Shown here: piece by piece, positions 22,561 to 34,589 of the stretch
Numbering within the stretch: position 1 is the stretch's first letter
How the letters are laid out: every line of letters begins with the position of its first letter
NCBI GenBank assembly: GCA_030386875.1
Contig: CM059558.1
Coordinates: 12,595,501-12,659,500, forward strand
DNA from: Morinoia aosen
Lineage: Eukaryota > Arthropoda > Malacostraca > Amphipoda > Talitridae
Length of the DNA stretch: 64,000 nt
Direction of reading: 5' to 3'
Program-made: the position numbers and the translations under genes
The notes under the pieces: model-generated
Told to the model about the DNA's origin: nothing
What the model saw: the letters and a program-made list of their open reading frames with translations, nothing else
Databases searched by the model: none

Positions 22561-25500
22561 CTTGGTGTTGGAAGAAAAAAACAGGAAGCCATCTAAGTTT
22601 CATCTCCAGGAGCGATAGCGCTAGGTTTCATTTCGCAGAGCCGCAAAATCGAGGGCTCCTACGACGGGTAATAAAAGTTGTGGCTTAATAGAATAATTAT
22701 TGTGCGGACGTATTGCGGCGTTCATTTCATGCGACCAATATTAAATACCAGCTATATGAAGCTGTCATTTACGGGATAGTCACGGGAGAGATTTTTCATA
22801 TTGCAGCAGAAATTATATAAAAATATGTACATTAAAAGTGGAAGTCTCGGAGAGATGCGCAGCTCTAAAAGATTTTCGACTTTCATTCCAAAAAAGACGA
22901 AGTTAATTAACGGATCAGAAATGTTAGGCTGTATTGGGTTTTGTATTAACCAAACATTCTCTTCAATTTTTAGTACTTCATGCCTGTATAAAAATTCACA
23001 GCAGAAAAAGAGGTAGTACTCACATGTTTCATTTTCATAAAAGCTCTCTGATTACGCACATCGAAAAATTGAGTTCCTGATCATACGTTTTTTATAAATG
23101 ATTTATGCCAGAAATTACTGTTTGTTCATAGCTTTAATGACGTTCGAATTCCAATCTTGACTTTGCAAATGAGCGACAAGACAGTGAATAAAAAAGGATT
23201 AACTACTAATCTCAAAAAGCACAATACTCAAGAGACTGTTCCAGCAAGAGACTGATCAGAATGTTCTTTTCCAGCAATGTTCTTTTTCCGTTCCCCGTCG
23301 AAACAAGGCAATTTTTTGGTAACAGCAGACATTTTCGTTTGAGTCTTTTCTTGCAGTTGAGTTAGTGGGAATAATGCCATTAGGTTTTTCATCCTGGTCG
23401 AACTTTCCGTTTTCTGATTTTTCAAATTAACACCTGCTTTAAAAAGCAGAGCTGCAATACTGTTTTTTATTGATGAATTCAAGGAAAAATTCAGGATTGA
23501 ATTCAGCCACTCGATCGATCGCACAAGTTTGTGAGAGACACAAACGGTCATCTACTCTTCCCTTTTTTTTGGATTCCGTGAACTGTCATTTTCGGTTGCC
23601 TTTTTTGTTGCATTTCGAGGTGAGATTCATTCCATCCCTCGCCTGGCGCACGAGAGGCGTGAGACGCTCAAAAGGCCCATGAATATTCATGTGTAACTCG
23701 ATGAAGCAACTCGCTATAATTTTTCCGTCCACCGACTCCGGTACATGGAAGACCAATTAGCAAGGCCTTAGGCTCCGAAGGCACAGGAGCAGCCTGTTTT
23801 GCCCCAAAAAGGGCACCGTATAAAAAACGAAATTCTGCTTTCTGCATCCCAGTTCATTAGTGCACTGGATTCATCGCCCGCTGCCAGCTACTTTCTGAAT
23901 GAATATTCCCTGAAACTTGTAAGGATTCTGCCTGGAGATTGCATCGTGCCTGCTTTTTTTTGTTCTGCTTCAGTATCGTGCGTTGATTTGACGTACTTCC
24001 TTCCACGCACAGCTGGGTGCTCGTATCTGTTGCAATCGTACTGATATTGAACCGGTTGCTATCATGATTTTGTTGTTTTGAATTATGTTGTTTTGGTTGC
24101 AATTATTATCATTATATTGCAGCGCTTACAATTATTTTAATTGTATTGTTTTGACTATTGTTATAATTATATTGCTTCGGTTGCAATTACCATTATATTG
24201 TATCAGTTGTAATTATAATTTTAAAGTATCGGTTGCCCTTTCACTTCACAAAGTGCAACAAAAAAATTCACAAAGTCCAACAAAAATTTCAAGAATTTCC
24301 AAAAATATAACAAAATTTCCAAAAAATTCCAAGCATTTACAAAAATTTCAAGCATCTCCTAAAAATTTCAATAATTTCATCGACCAACAAAAATTCCAAC
24401 GCTAGTTTTATACTCCATCATTCAACAACAGTCTAGTTTCAGTAAAATGCGTTGAGGAAAAGTACAACTGCTCTCTGCAATCGTGCATCCCATTAAGCAT
24501 AAATCTATATTGGAAGGCTTTTTTACATTTTCACATCGAAGGAGAGCCCTTGAGAATGACACAGCTGGTTGAGGCTGGTTTAACGAGAACAGCATTTTCC
24601 AGTTGGTTCGCTCCCCTACGGGGTATGGCTGCCCTGTGTGTTCGTATGTACTGTAGTATATACAAAATTTCAATGGGGAGACAATTATACCCTTGAGTTG
24701 TAATTATAATCATGAACTTCATACAATTTTTGATGTTCATGTAATGTTGATGCTCATCTTACCTAGTAAATTAGAGAAGCTTGATGCTGATTAAATTAGG
24801 TGAACTTCGGTGCGATGTAATTCGTATAACTGAGGCGCTAGCAAACAAATGTTACTACTTCTACTACTTAATTGATTCGCGGAGAGAAAAGAATACGCCA
24901 CGGCTGCGTCACTGACTCATTAGCTGAATGAAGGCAAGGAGATTGAGTTCAATGATTGGGAATCATTGATCTATTTACGCTCCTGCAATGTTCACTGATT
25001 GCATGAGCTAAATTTTTCCGAATGAACATCCTTGACTGCAAAGTTGGTGTACACTTGTGAAGTTTTTAGTTTTTGTATCGAGCAGCCCACACATTTTATA
25101 TCATCCGACGCGTTGCTGCGATATCAAAACTTGAGCGATTTTATGACAAACCAAGAAGTTTTATTTTCAAATGTTTACTGGTGTGAATTGGAGGGACTTT
25201 ATTTGTTTCTTTGTTAAGTACTAAAACACTCGTCGGGGATTCATCCAATCAGAGACCAGTAATTGCCCCTTGACTTGTCACCGCCAGCCAATCGGACGGC
25301 CAGATGACCTAAAAATTTTATTCAGAAAAATTTCGCGAGTGAAATTCTCATTCGATATTGGTAATGGTGCGTTGTTTTGCTTTTTCTGTTTTTCTAAAAA
25401 GTAAATTGGAATTTTTTTCCATGTTTGACTTGGTAGATATGAGCTCCGTTTCGTGAGACGTTCTTTTTTTTTTCCTTCTAGGGTGTTTTTTTTTTAAACA

Positions 25501-26167
25501 CGCATCATTTTTTTCGAAATCCCAGGTTAGATGGAAGAAAATTAGCTCCTGTTATTAAACTAACTCTATGCTTCATACAAATTATGAAAAGCTGGGACGA
25601 ATTTTTGTTAGTATAAATTGAGGTTACCAATTACTGGAATCAAATGACGCTGTGGCCTCTAGAGGACAAGAAATATCGTTTCTCAATTTTCTACTTTTAT
25701 CCTGCTTGCAATTTGACATATAACACATATTTCTATGCTGATTTAAAAGTATTTTTCCAAGATCAAATCTTCACGTACGGAAAATTGATTTGCTCTTTAA
25801 TTTTCATATTTGTTTACAAGTTTTTTTTTTTTTGTTCTTGACAACAAGTGTCAAGTAACATTAAATTGTTTGACTCTTCGTAAGCAGAGCACCTTGTGTC
25901 AGACTTTCGTCTCCTTCTCTCAACATTATTTTTTAACACCAACTTGTATTCGTTTCGACATGCCAACAATTACATGTAAAGTATTCTTCTCCATCATTTC
26001 ATGTCTTCTCAAATCAGGTTTCCACACTTAAGCAGTTATTTTGATATTAATATCCTTTTTTTTCTTCCTACACCCATGAGCTTCATCTGAAACTGTCACC
26101 TTCGTGACACGTTTGTATATTTCAACACGTGTTTATATTGACCATAAAATGTCTGCCTCTGCTCCAG
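22561..26167. other. Largely unique spacer before the first visible exon
   Basis: No exon recognised. A small caaaaatttcaagaatttcc repeat lies at about 24265-24400. Open frames at 23228-23551 (-), 23799-24102 (both strands) and others lack recognisable domains. The last 20 bases form the polypyrimidine tract of the acceptor at 26167. Confidence 0.45.
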
Positions 26168-26281
26168 TGCCCCCACGGAGTGCGAGCGTGGTGCAGGCGA
26201 GCGGCTCCGCAGCGTCCTCAGGGGTCGTGGGTCCACACAGAGAGTCGGACGTGGTCACACTGCGCTGCGAAGTGCACGGCG
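26168..26281 (+). CDS. Sidestep-like Ig receptor, exon A (start of Ig domain 2)
   Basis: First visible exon of a Side-family cell-surface Ig protein. In Drosophila, Side proteins are ligands of Beaten-path receptors and guide axons and synaptic partner choice. The exon is 114 bp, phase 1 at both ends: acceptor tgcctctgctccag before 26168 and donor g|gtaagaa after 26281. It encodes the inter-domain PPR motif, a VVGPHRESD strand and the first Ig2 cysteine in VVTLRCEVHG, matching the VxGPxxEG...LxCxxxGG pattern of the family. The sequence is much richer in G and C than its surroundings. An ATG at 26149 lies upstream of the acceptor and is not the start. The preceding exon (signal peptide, Ig1) was not found in the window. 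Which side paralogue this is cannot be decided here. Confidence 0.85.
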
Positions 26282-26359
26282 GTAAGAAATAATTAACAAC
26301 ACATTCTCTTCATCATTCCTCAAGGTTTCTAAGAAACATTCCTTACCAAACATGACATG

Positions 26360-26585
26360 GAGCACGTGGCTATAGATGAGTGGTCGACAGCACGCTTTGA
26401 AATTTAACGCTCAAAACTCGCCCGTTCAAAATCCCAGGCATGTTGCGGCCTCAGCTGACGTCGTTAGTGGCCGGCAAATGCAATAAGCGACGTCGCCGCG
26501 GCCCTAACGTCGTTGCCACGTAGGCTTGTGAGCGTCGCGAAGTCGCGCTGCGTCTGCACGCTGCAGCCGCTGACGCTTGATTGAA
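26360..26585 (+). mobile_element. Possible tRNA-derived SINE, second family
   Basis: acgtggctatagatgagtgg resembles a stretched tRNA A box and cgttcaaaatccc (26423-26435) a B box, 40 bp apart, followed by an unusually GC-rich body with repeated acgtcg words (26440-26580). Only one copy is visible, so family status is inferred from the box-like motifs. Confidence 0.4.
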
Positions 26586-27250
26586 TGACATTTGATGGAA
26601 CAGCCGGAATTTGATGGAACAGCCGGAATTTGATGGAACAGCCGGAATTTGATGGAACAGCCGGAATTTTATGGAACAGTCGGAATTTGATGGAACAGCT
26701 GGAATTTGATAGAAGAGCCGGAATTTGATGGAACAGCCGGAATTTGATGGAACAGCCGGAATTTTATGGAACAGTCGGAATTTGAAGAATCAGCCGGAAT
26801 TTGATGGAACAGCCAGAATTTGATGGAACAGCCGGAATTTGATGGAACAGCCGGAATTTGATGGAACAGCCGGAATTTGATGGAACAGCAGGAATTTCAT
26901 GGAACTCCGGGAATTTGATGGAACAGCCGGAATTTGATGGAACAGCAGGAATTTCATGGAACTCCGGGAATTTGATGGAACTACTCAAACACGATGGGAA
27001 TACCCCATTTTGATGGAACTATTAGAATTTGATACAACTACTATAATTTGATGCCACTACTTCAATTTAATGGAACTACTCCAGTTTAATGGATTGCCTG
27101 AAATTTGATAGAACTATTCCACTTTGATGGAACTACTTTAATTTGATAGAATTATTCCATTAAGATGGAATTTCGGCAATTTTACAGATTTACTGCAATT
27201 TGATGGAGCTTCTACAATTTGATGGAACATCTGCAATTTGATGAAAGATT
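26586..27250. repeat. 19-bp minisatellite (gatggaacagccggaattt)
   Basis: About 20 clear copies to 26980, then degenerate copies (gatggaactact, gatagaactatt) to about 27250. Confidence 0.93.
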
Positions 27251-28036
27251 TGAAACTTGTTGAAACAGATGAAATTCGGTCGAAATACTGGAATGTGAGG
27301 GAGGTTCTAGAAGATACTGAAGTAGAAGAAGTAATAAAGCTGCGGAAACTTTCCTTACCTACAGACGTTTTCCTGTAACATTTGAATGACTTCCAATAAT
27401 CAATTTGTTTTGATTGTTGGAATTTCAAGACGAACTTGAGAAATTTTGATGATGTATTTCATAAATCTTTTCTGTTGAATCTATTGAAGCAACTGCGCCA
27501 TTCAGTCTACCTTCTTCGATTATAATCAATATAATTATATAATCATCATAATTATTCATATCTAATAATTAATATCTAAATATTAACATAATACATTATT
27601 ATTATTATTCAATATAATTATAAAATGAATATAATTATATAACTAAAGTTGAAGAAGAGAACATCCCTCAAGTTTTGCGGGATATCCAGATAAGTATTCT
27701 TTTTCTTTTTTAAATCTAAAGACTATACTAGCTCTGATGTTTTTGGGACATCCAAAAACTACTCTTCTTCTGTGAGAATATTTAGAGAATAGAATATTTC
27801 TAAGTTTTGGCGGCGCACATATTCAAAAAAGATTATTTTTTAATCTAAAGCACCAGCTCTGGTGTTTTTGGAACATCCAAAAACTATTCTTCTTCTGTGA
27901 GAATGTCTGGAGAATAAACTATCTTTGAGGTTTCGAAAATTAAGCCCGTACTTTTATTCTTCTTCAAAAATAATGTTTCCACCGAGTACTGTGTTCTGCA
28001 TTCGCTTAGAAAATGTGCTTCGAATTGAATTATGAA
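27251..28036. other. AT-rich intronic spacer
   Basis: Contains a duplicated segment of about 110-120 bp (ctctgatgtttttgggacat at 27734 and ctggtgtttttggaacatcc at about 27857, each followed by ctattcttcttctgtgagaa or a close relative). No exon seen. Confidence 0.5.
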
Positions 28037-28212
28037 TTGAATTAGACATTATTGTACACCTTAGAATAGCGTTGATGGTAGGATGCCCTAGAAGTCTCTG
28101 AACTTATTCGGGCCCACAGGTAGCTACACCCAAATTTGATCATTGTATTAGACGTAAGTAATTATCTACTTGTGTGTCGCTTGTGGTAGGTAAATTGTTT
28201 AAATTGATTGAG
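28037..28212 (+). mobile_element. LINE 3'-tail fragment
   Basis: Matches, with divergence, the inverse of the 11020-11230 region: gtacaccttagaatagcg, ggatgccctagaagt, cgggcccacaggtagcta and ggtaaattgtttaaattgat. A 5'-truncated copy of the LINE whose RT is at 11410-13680. Confidence 0.85.
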
Positions 28213-28600
28213 TTTGCAGCAAAAGGTCATGAACTCATGTATAAAAATCCTACTATGTTTTGTCCAGAGTGTGATAAAAGGTATATATATATATACATTA
28301 TTATTACATTATTATTACATTATTATATATTATATATTGAAACTTGTTCAGTAAAAAGATACAAGGGAGAACCGATATTAAAGTGTAAATTGTTCATTGT
28401 AAGTATTTCGCAATGCAGGCAAGCGTTTCAGGGAACTTGAAGTTTGACTTTGTCCTTCCCGTTCCAACCCCAAACGCGAAACTTGAAATACTCCAAAAAG
28501 TTTGCAGCAAACACTGTACATTTTAATAATGGGCTGACAATTTGGAAATGTAGTTTCCAGTGACAGAGATACGTTATAAGAATGCAATAGAATATGGTAA
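28213..28600. other. Short spacer with (TAT)n
   Basis: tatatatata and ttattacatta runs at 28280-28335; otherwise nothing recognised. Confidence 0.5.
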
Positions 28601-31547
28601 CCAAAATATGATGTGGTAACATAACAACCAAACTATGATATGGTATCTAAAATATGATATGGCAACCAAAATATGATATGGCAACCAAAATATGATATGG
28701 CAACCAAAATATGATACGACAACCAAAATATGATTTGGCAACCAAAATATGATATGGCAACCAAAATATGATGTGGCAACCAAAATATGATATGGCAACC
28801 AAAATATGATATGGCAACCAAAATATGATATGGCAACCAAAATATGATATGGCAACCAAAATATGATATGGCAACCAAAATATGATTTGGCAACCAAAAT
28901 ATGATATGGCAACCAAAATATGATTTGGCAACCAAAATATGATATGGCAACCAAAATATGATATGGCAACCAAAATATGATTTGGCAACCAAAATATGAT
29001 ATGGCAACCAAAATATGATGTGGCAACCAAAATATGACATGGCAACCAAAATATGATATGGCAACCAAAATATAATATGGCAACCAAAATATGATATAAC
29101 AACCAAAATATGATATGGCAACCAAAATATATGGCAACCAAAATATGATATGGCAACCAAAATATGATATGGCAACGAAAATATGATATGGTAGCTAAAA
29201 TATGATATGGCAACCAAAATATGATATGGCAGCTGAAATATGATATGGCAACCAAAATATGTTATGGCAGCTGAAATATGATATGGCAACCAAAATATGA
29301 TATGGCAATCAAAATATGATATGGCAACCAAAATATGATATGGCAACCAAAATATGATATGGCAACCAAAATATGATATTGTAGCTGATATATGATATGG
29401 CAACCAAAATATGATATGACAGCTAAAATATGATATGGCAACCAAAATATGATATGGCAGCCAAAATATGATATGGCAACCAAAATATGATATGGTAGCT
29501 GAAATATGATATGGCAACCAAAATATAACATGGCAACCAAAATATGATATGGCAACCAAAATATGATATGGCAACCAAAATATGATATGGCAACCAAAAT
29601 ATGATATGGCAACCAAAATATAATATGGCAACCAAAATATGATATGGTAGCTGAAATATGATATGGCAACCAAAATATGATATGGCAGCTAAAATATGAT
29701 ATGGCAACCAAAATATGATATGGCAGCTAAAATATGATATGGCAACCAAAATATGATATGGTAGCTAAAATATGATATGGCAACCAGAATATGATATGGC
29801 AGCTAAAATATGATATGGCAACCAAAATATGATATGGCAGCTAAAATATGATATGGCAACCAAAATATGATATGGCAGCTAAAATATGATATGGCAACCA
29901 AAATATGATATGGCAGCTAAAATATGATATGGCAACCAAAATATAATATGGCAACCAAAATACGATATGGCAGCTGAAATATGATATAGCAACCAAAATA
30001 TGATATGGCAGCTGAAATATGATATAGCAACCAAAATATGATATGGCAGCTGAAATATGATATGGCAACCAAAATATGATATGGTAGCTGAAATATGATA
30101 TGGCAACCAAAATATAATATGGCAACCAAAATACGATATGGCAGCTGAAATATGATATAGCAACCAAAATATGATATGGCAGCTGAAATATGATATGGCA
30201 ACCAAAATATGATATGGCAGCTAAAATATGATATGGCAACCAAAATATGATATGGTAGCTAAAATATGATATGGCAACCAGAATATATGGCAGCTGAAAT
30301 ATGATATGGCAACCAAAATATGATATGGCAGCTGAAATATGATATGGCAACCAAAATATGATATGGCAGCTAAAATATGATATGGCAACCAAAATATAAC
30401 ATGGCAACCAAAATATGATATGGCTACCAAAATATAATATGGCAACCAAAATATAATATGGCAACCAAAATATGATATGGCTACCAAAATATGATATGGC
30501 AACCAAAATATAATATGGCAACCAAAATATGATATGGCAACCAAAATATAATATGGCAACCAAAATATGATATGACAGCCAAAATATGATATGGCAACCA
30601 AAATATGATATGGCAACCAAAATATAATATGGCAACCAAAATATGATATGGCAACCAAAATATGATATGGCAACCAAAATATAATATGGCAACCAAAATA
30701 TGATATGGCTACCAAAATATAATATGGCAACCAAAATATGATATGGCAACCAAAATATAATATGGCAACCAAAATATGATATGGCAACCAAAATATGATA
30801 TGGCAACCAAAATATGATATGACAGCCAAAATATGATATGGCAACCAAAATATGATATGGCAACCAAAATATAATATGGCAACCAAAATATGATATGACA
30901 ACCAAAATATAATATGGCAACCAAAATATGATATGGCAACCAAAATATAATATGGCAACCAAAATATGATATGACAACCAAAATATAATATGGCAACCAA
31001 AATATGATATGGCAACCAAAATATAATATGGCAACCAAAATATAATATGGCAACCAAAATATGATATGACAACCAAAATATGATATGGCAACCAAAATAT
31101 AATATGGCAACCAAAATATAATATGGCAACCAAAATATGATATGACAACCAAAATATAATATGGCAACCAAAATATGATATGGCAACCAAAATATAATAT
31201 GGCAACCAAAATATGATATGACAGCCAAAACATGATATGGCAACCAAAATATGATATGGCAATCAAAATATAATATGGCAACCAAAATATGATATGGCAA
31301 CCAAAATATGATATGGCAACCAAAATATGATATGGCAACCAAAATATGATATGGCAACCAAAATATGATTTGGCAACCAAAATATGATATGGCAACTAAA
31401 ATATGATATGGCAACCAAAATATGATATGACAACCAAAATATGATATGGCAACCAAAATATGATATGGCAACCAAAATAAAATATGGCAACGAGAATATG
31501 ATATGACAGCTAAAACATGATATGGCAACCAAAATATGATATGACAG
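28600..31547. repeat. 19-bp minisatellite (atatgatatggcaaccaaa), about 155 copies
   Basis: Uniform 19-bp array. Three consecutive units equal 57 bp, so the - strand reads open in all frames as HILVAISYFGCHIIFWLPY. Composition is zoned: simple monomers at 28.6-29.2 kb, a caacc/cagct alternating 38-bp dimer at about 29.2-30.4 kb, and a tgatat/taatat alternation at about 30.4-31.3 kb. Confidence 0.97.
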
Positions 31548-31948
31548 CCGTGAGTTGCCCCACTTTAGCTGGCAACCCACGTCTTGTGCAGGCAAGCACC
31601 CGTCCCGCACAGTCAACATTTTTCTCCAAAATAATAAAAACAACAGTTTTTTCGCTTGGCATGATGCTCATTTGTGGTTCCTCTTAATATAACGATTTCA
31701 TATCACCTATTTTTATCGCCGACACATACTTTTTTGCGGCTCTTTTAATATTAAATACGAAGTTTGCGGCTAAGAGAACGTAATTAGTTTTTGTACTGCA
31801 TACCTTTTTTGAGGCTAAAGAACGCATAAATTCAATAAGAATCTATTACGACATTGCCCTAAACTTATCGGAAAACAAGCTCAGATTTAGGACATTTGGA
31901 TTCTCAAAAGACAAAAGAGAAATTGTTTCGATTTCGTGTTAGACAATA
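31548..31948. other. Unique intronic spacer
   Basis: Nothing recognised. Confidence 0.45.
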
Positions 31949-32054
31949 CAGTCTAACTTTTTAGCCCCCTGCATGCATGTTTTTCGCCGCCCAAACGATT
32001 AAATTATTTGGGCGGCGAAAAACATGCATGCTCCGGTGAAAAAGTTAGACTGGG
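31949..32054. mobile_element. Snap-back palindromic MITE, copy 3
   Basis: Best preserved internal palindrome: gcatgcatgtttttcgccgc, centre caaacgattaaattatttgg, then gcggcgaaaaacatgcatgc, with cagtctaac / gttagactggg ends. Third copy of the family at 7690 and 18139. Confidence 0.87.
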
Positions 32055-32510
32055 TACACACATCACCGTAAGTTATTCATTATTATTATAACTAATTATC
32101 ACTTTGAGTTAACTGCTTATAAAACACAAGTTTCTGCTGAGTTGGCAAAGTAGCTCAACACATTCCTATCAAGTTCCTTTCCTTCTATTTATCTTTTCAA
32201 TTCAAGTTCTCTTACAAAGCGCACTCATTCAAAATTAATTAAATGTTAAGTTCTTCACATAACCTGAAAGCCATTTATTGGAATCGCGCTGTGCTTTGTT
32301 CATCGTAGGGCTTCCCATTCAAATCTAAATTCTGGTCTGATTTTCCAGATGACGTTCAGTAAAATATCGTGCTAATAATTTAGAGGGTATATAGAAGTAA
32401 AATATCCTTCGTGCTAATAATTTAGAGGGTATATAGAAGTAATAAAGTAAAAGGCTCAAAGAATGGAGCTTTACTATGCACGCTTGTGGCAACTCAATTG
32501 CAGCTCTAAT
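32055..32510. other. Unique intronic spacer
   Basis: Contains a short direct duplication near 32365-32440 (gtgctaataatttagagggt twice). No exon seen. Confidence 0.5.
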
Positions 32511-32513
32511 TCT

Positions 32514-33755
32514 ACGTGGAGTGTGTGGAGTGTATGGAGTGTGTGGAGTGTGTGGAGTGTGTGGAGTGCGTAGAGTGTGTGGAGTGTGTGGAGTGTGTGG
32601 AGGGTGTGTGGAGTGTGTGGGGTGCGTAGAGTGTGTGGAGTGTGTGGGGTGCGTGGAGTGTGTGGAGTGTGTGGAGTGTGTGGAGTGTGTGGGGTGCGTA
32701 GAGTGTGTGGAGTGTGTGGGGTGCGTAGAGTGTGTGAAGTGTGTGGAGTGTGTGGGGTGCGTAGAGTGTGTAGAGTGTGTGGAGTGTGTGGGGTGCGTAG
32801 AGGTGTGTGGAGTGTGTGGGGTGCGGGGAGTGTGTGGAGTGTGTGGAGTGTGTGGAGTGTGTGGAGTGTGTGGGGTGCGTAGAGTGTGTGGAGTGTGTGG
32901 GGTGCGTAGAGTGTGTGGAGTGTGTGGAGTGTGTGGAGTGTGTGGGGTGCGTAGAGTGTGTGGAGTGTGTGGAGTGTGTGGAGTGTGTGGAGTGTGTGGA
33001 GTGTGTGGAGTGTATGGAGTGTGTGGAGTGCGTGGAGTGTGTGGAGTGTGTGGAGTGTGTGGGGTGCGTAGAGTGTGTGGAGTGTGTGGGGTGCGTAGAG
33101 TGTGTGGAGTGTGTGGAGTGCGTAGAGTGTGTGGAGTGTGTGGAGTGTGTGGAGTGTGGGGAGTGTGGGAAGTGTGTGGAGTGTATGGAGTGTGTAGAGT
33201 GCGTGGAGTGTGTGGATTCTGTGGAGTGTGTGGAGTGATTGGAGTGTGTGGAGTGTGTGGAGTGTGTGGAGTGTGTGGAGTGTGGGGAGTGTGTGGAGTG
33301 TGTGGAGTGTGTGGAGTGTCTGGAGTGCGTAGAGTGTGTGGAGTGTGTGGAGTGTGTGGGGTGCGTAGAGTGTGTGGAGTGTGTGGAGTGTGTGGAGTGT
33401 GTGGAGTGCGTAGAGTGTGTGGAGTGTGTAGAATGTGTGGAGTGTGTGGAGTGCGTAGAGTGTGTGGTGTGTGTGGAGTGTGTGAAGTGTGTAGATTGTG
33501 TGGAGTGTGTGGAGTTTGTGGAGTGTGTGGAGTGTGTGGAGTGTGTGGAGTGTGTGGAGTGTGTGGAGTGTGTGGAGTGTGTGGAGTGCGTAGAGTGTGT
33601 GGAGTGCGTGGAGTGTGTGGATTGTGTGGAGTGTGTGGAGTGTTTGGAGTGTGTTGAGTGCGTGGAGTGTAGAGTGTGTGGAGTGTATGGAGTGTGTGGA
33701 GTGTGTGGAGTGAATGGAGTGTGTAGAGTGTGTGGAGTGTGTGGAGTGTGTGGAT
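32514..33755. repeat. 9-bp minisatellite (gtgtggagt), about 138 copies
   Basis: G+T-rich on the + strand. Variants ggtgcgtagagt and atggagt recur in blocks, indicating higher-order units of about 27-63 bp. Because 9 is a multiple of 3 and the unit has no stop, the three + frames are open over long stretches (CGV, ECV, SVW repeats). Confidence 0.97.
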
Positions 33756-33997
33756 TTTTTTAACTCACAGTGTTACATAAGCAAGGCTGCAGTTGTACAA
33801 TGTTGTAGAAACTTCCAAAGCAAATTTTTTAAGTATATTTGTGCGTGAGTGTTGGTCTCATATCATTTTTAATATTCCTGTCTAAGTTGGCTCAGTCTCA
33901 CTTACGTGGAACGTCGTATGCTGAAATGTAATTTTTAAATATATGTTCCTGTGTTTGATTATTATATATTAGATTGGCATTACTTTTCTCCTACCCC
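33756..33997. other. AT-rich spacer
   Basis: Nothing recognised. Confidence 0.4.
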
Positions 33998-34061
33998 TGC
34001 TCTGATGCAACAGTAGATTGTCTCTCAAGTCTAGAACAATTGACAAATTTGAGTATTTAGT
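33998..34061 (-). mobile_element. LINE 3'-tail remnant
   Basis: gatgcaacagtagattgtct and ctcaagtctagaacaattga resemble 11070-11120 and 52930-52995 in the same (-) orientation. Short and diverged. Confidence 0.55.
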
Positions 34062-34331
34062 CTCACACCGAAAACCGCATCAAACAACCATGTAGAATCA
34101 ACACCATTAACAATGTAGTGCCAAAGGACCGTCAGCACACCAGTGACCAGAGAGCTCTAGCGAAAGACAAAATTCACTCAATTTTAGGCGCAGATTTAAA
34201 GCCTTGCGAGCAAATTGACTCCGATGGTCAAATGCATTTTGGCTGCCGGCAGAAACACTTTGATTTCGCCGCAAGTGCCGCAAATGTGCCTGCAAATTTG
34301 ATCGTGAAGTCGTCCAACGACGCGGTTTTGT

Positions 34332-34550
34332 GAGGCTGCGGAGTGTGGTGGTCGCTAATGGGTGCGTCTGCAGAGTGTGGTGGTCGCTAATGGGAGCGTC
34401 TGCAGAGTGTGGTGGTCGCTAATGGGTGCGTCTGCAGAGTGTGGTGGTCGCTAATGTGCAGAGTGTGATGGTCGCTAATGGGTGCGTCTGCGGAGTGTGG
34501 TGGTCGCTAATGGGTGCATCTGTAGAGTGTGGTGTTCGCTAATGGGTGCC
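34332..34550. repeat. 32-bp minisatellite, about 7 copies
   Basis: Unit gcagagtgtggtggtcgcta plus atgggtgcgtct, lying just upstream of the Tc1-like remnant. Confidence 0.92.
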
Positions 34551-34589
34551 CTAACCTCTTAGTTGCCAAGAGCCGGAGCTCCTCGCAAG

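Noticed and set aside
26104-26292. ATG-initiated small gene covering exon A
   Set aside because: The open frame passes through an acceptor (26167) and a donor (26282); family motifs start only after the acceptor.
28574-31643. Long - strand frames (HILVAISYFGCHIIFWLPY) as membrane proteins
   Set aside because: The hydrophobic repeats are the three-frame translation of a 19-bp unit; overlapping frames are equally open.
32476-33763. Cysteine/valine/glutamate-rich frames as a metallothionein-like or cysteine-rich protein
   Set aside because: Pure translation of the gtgtggagt repeat in several + frames at once.
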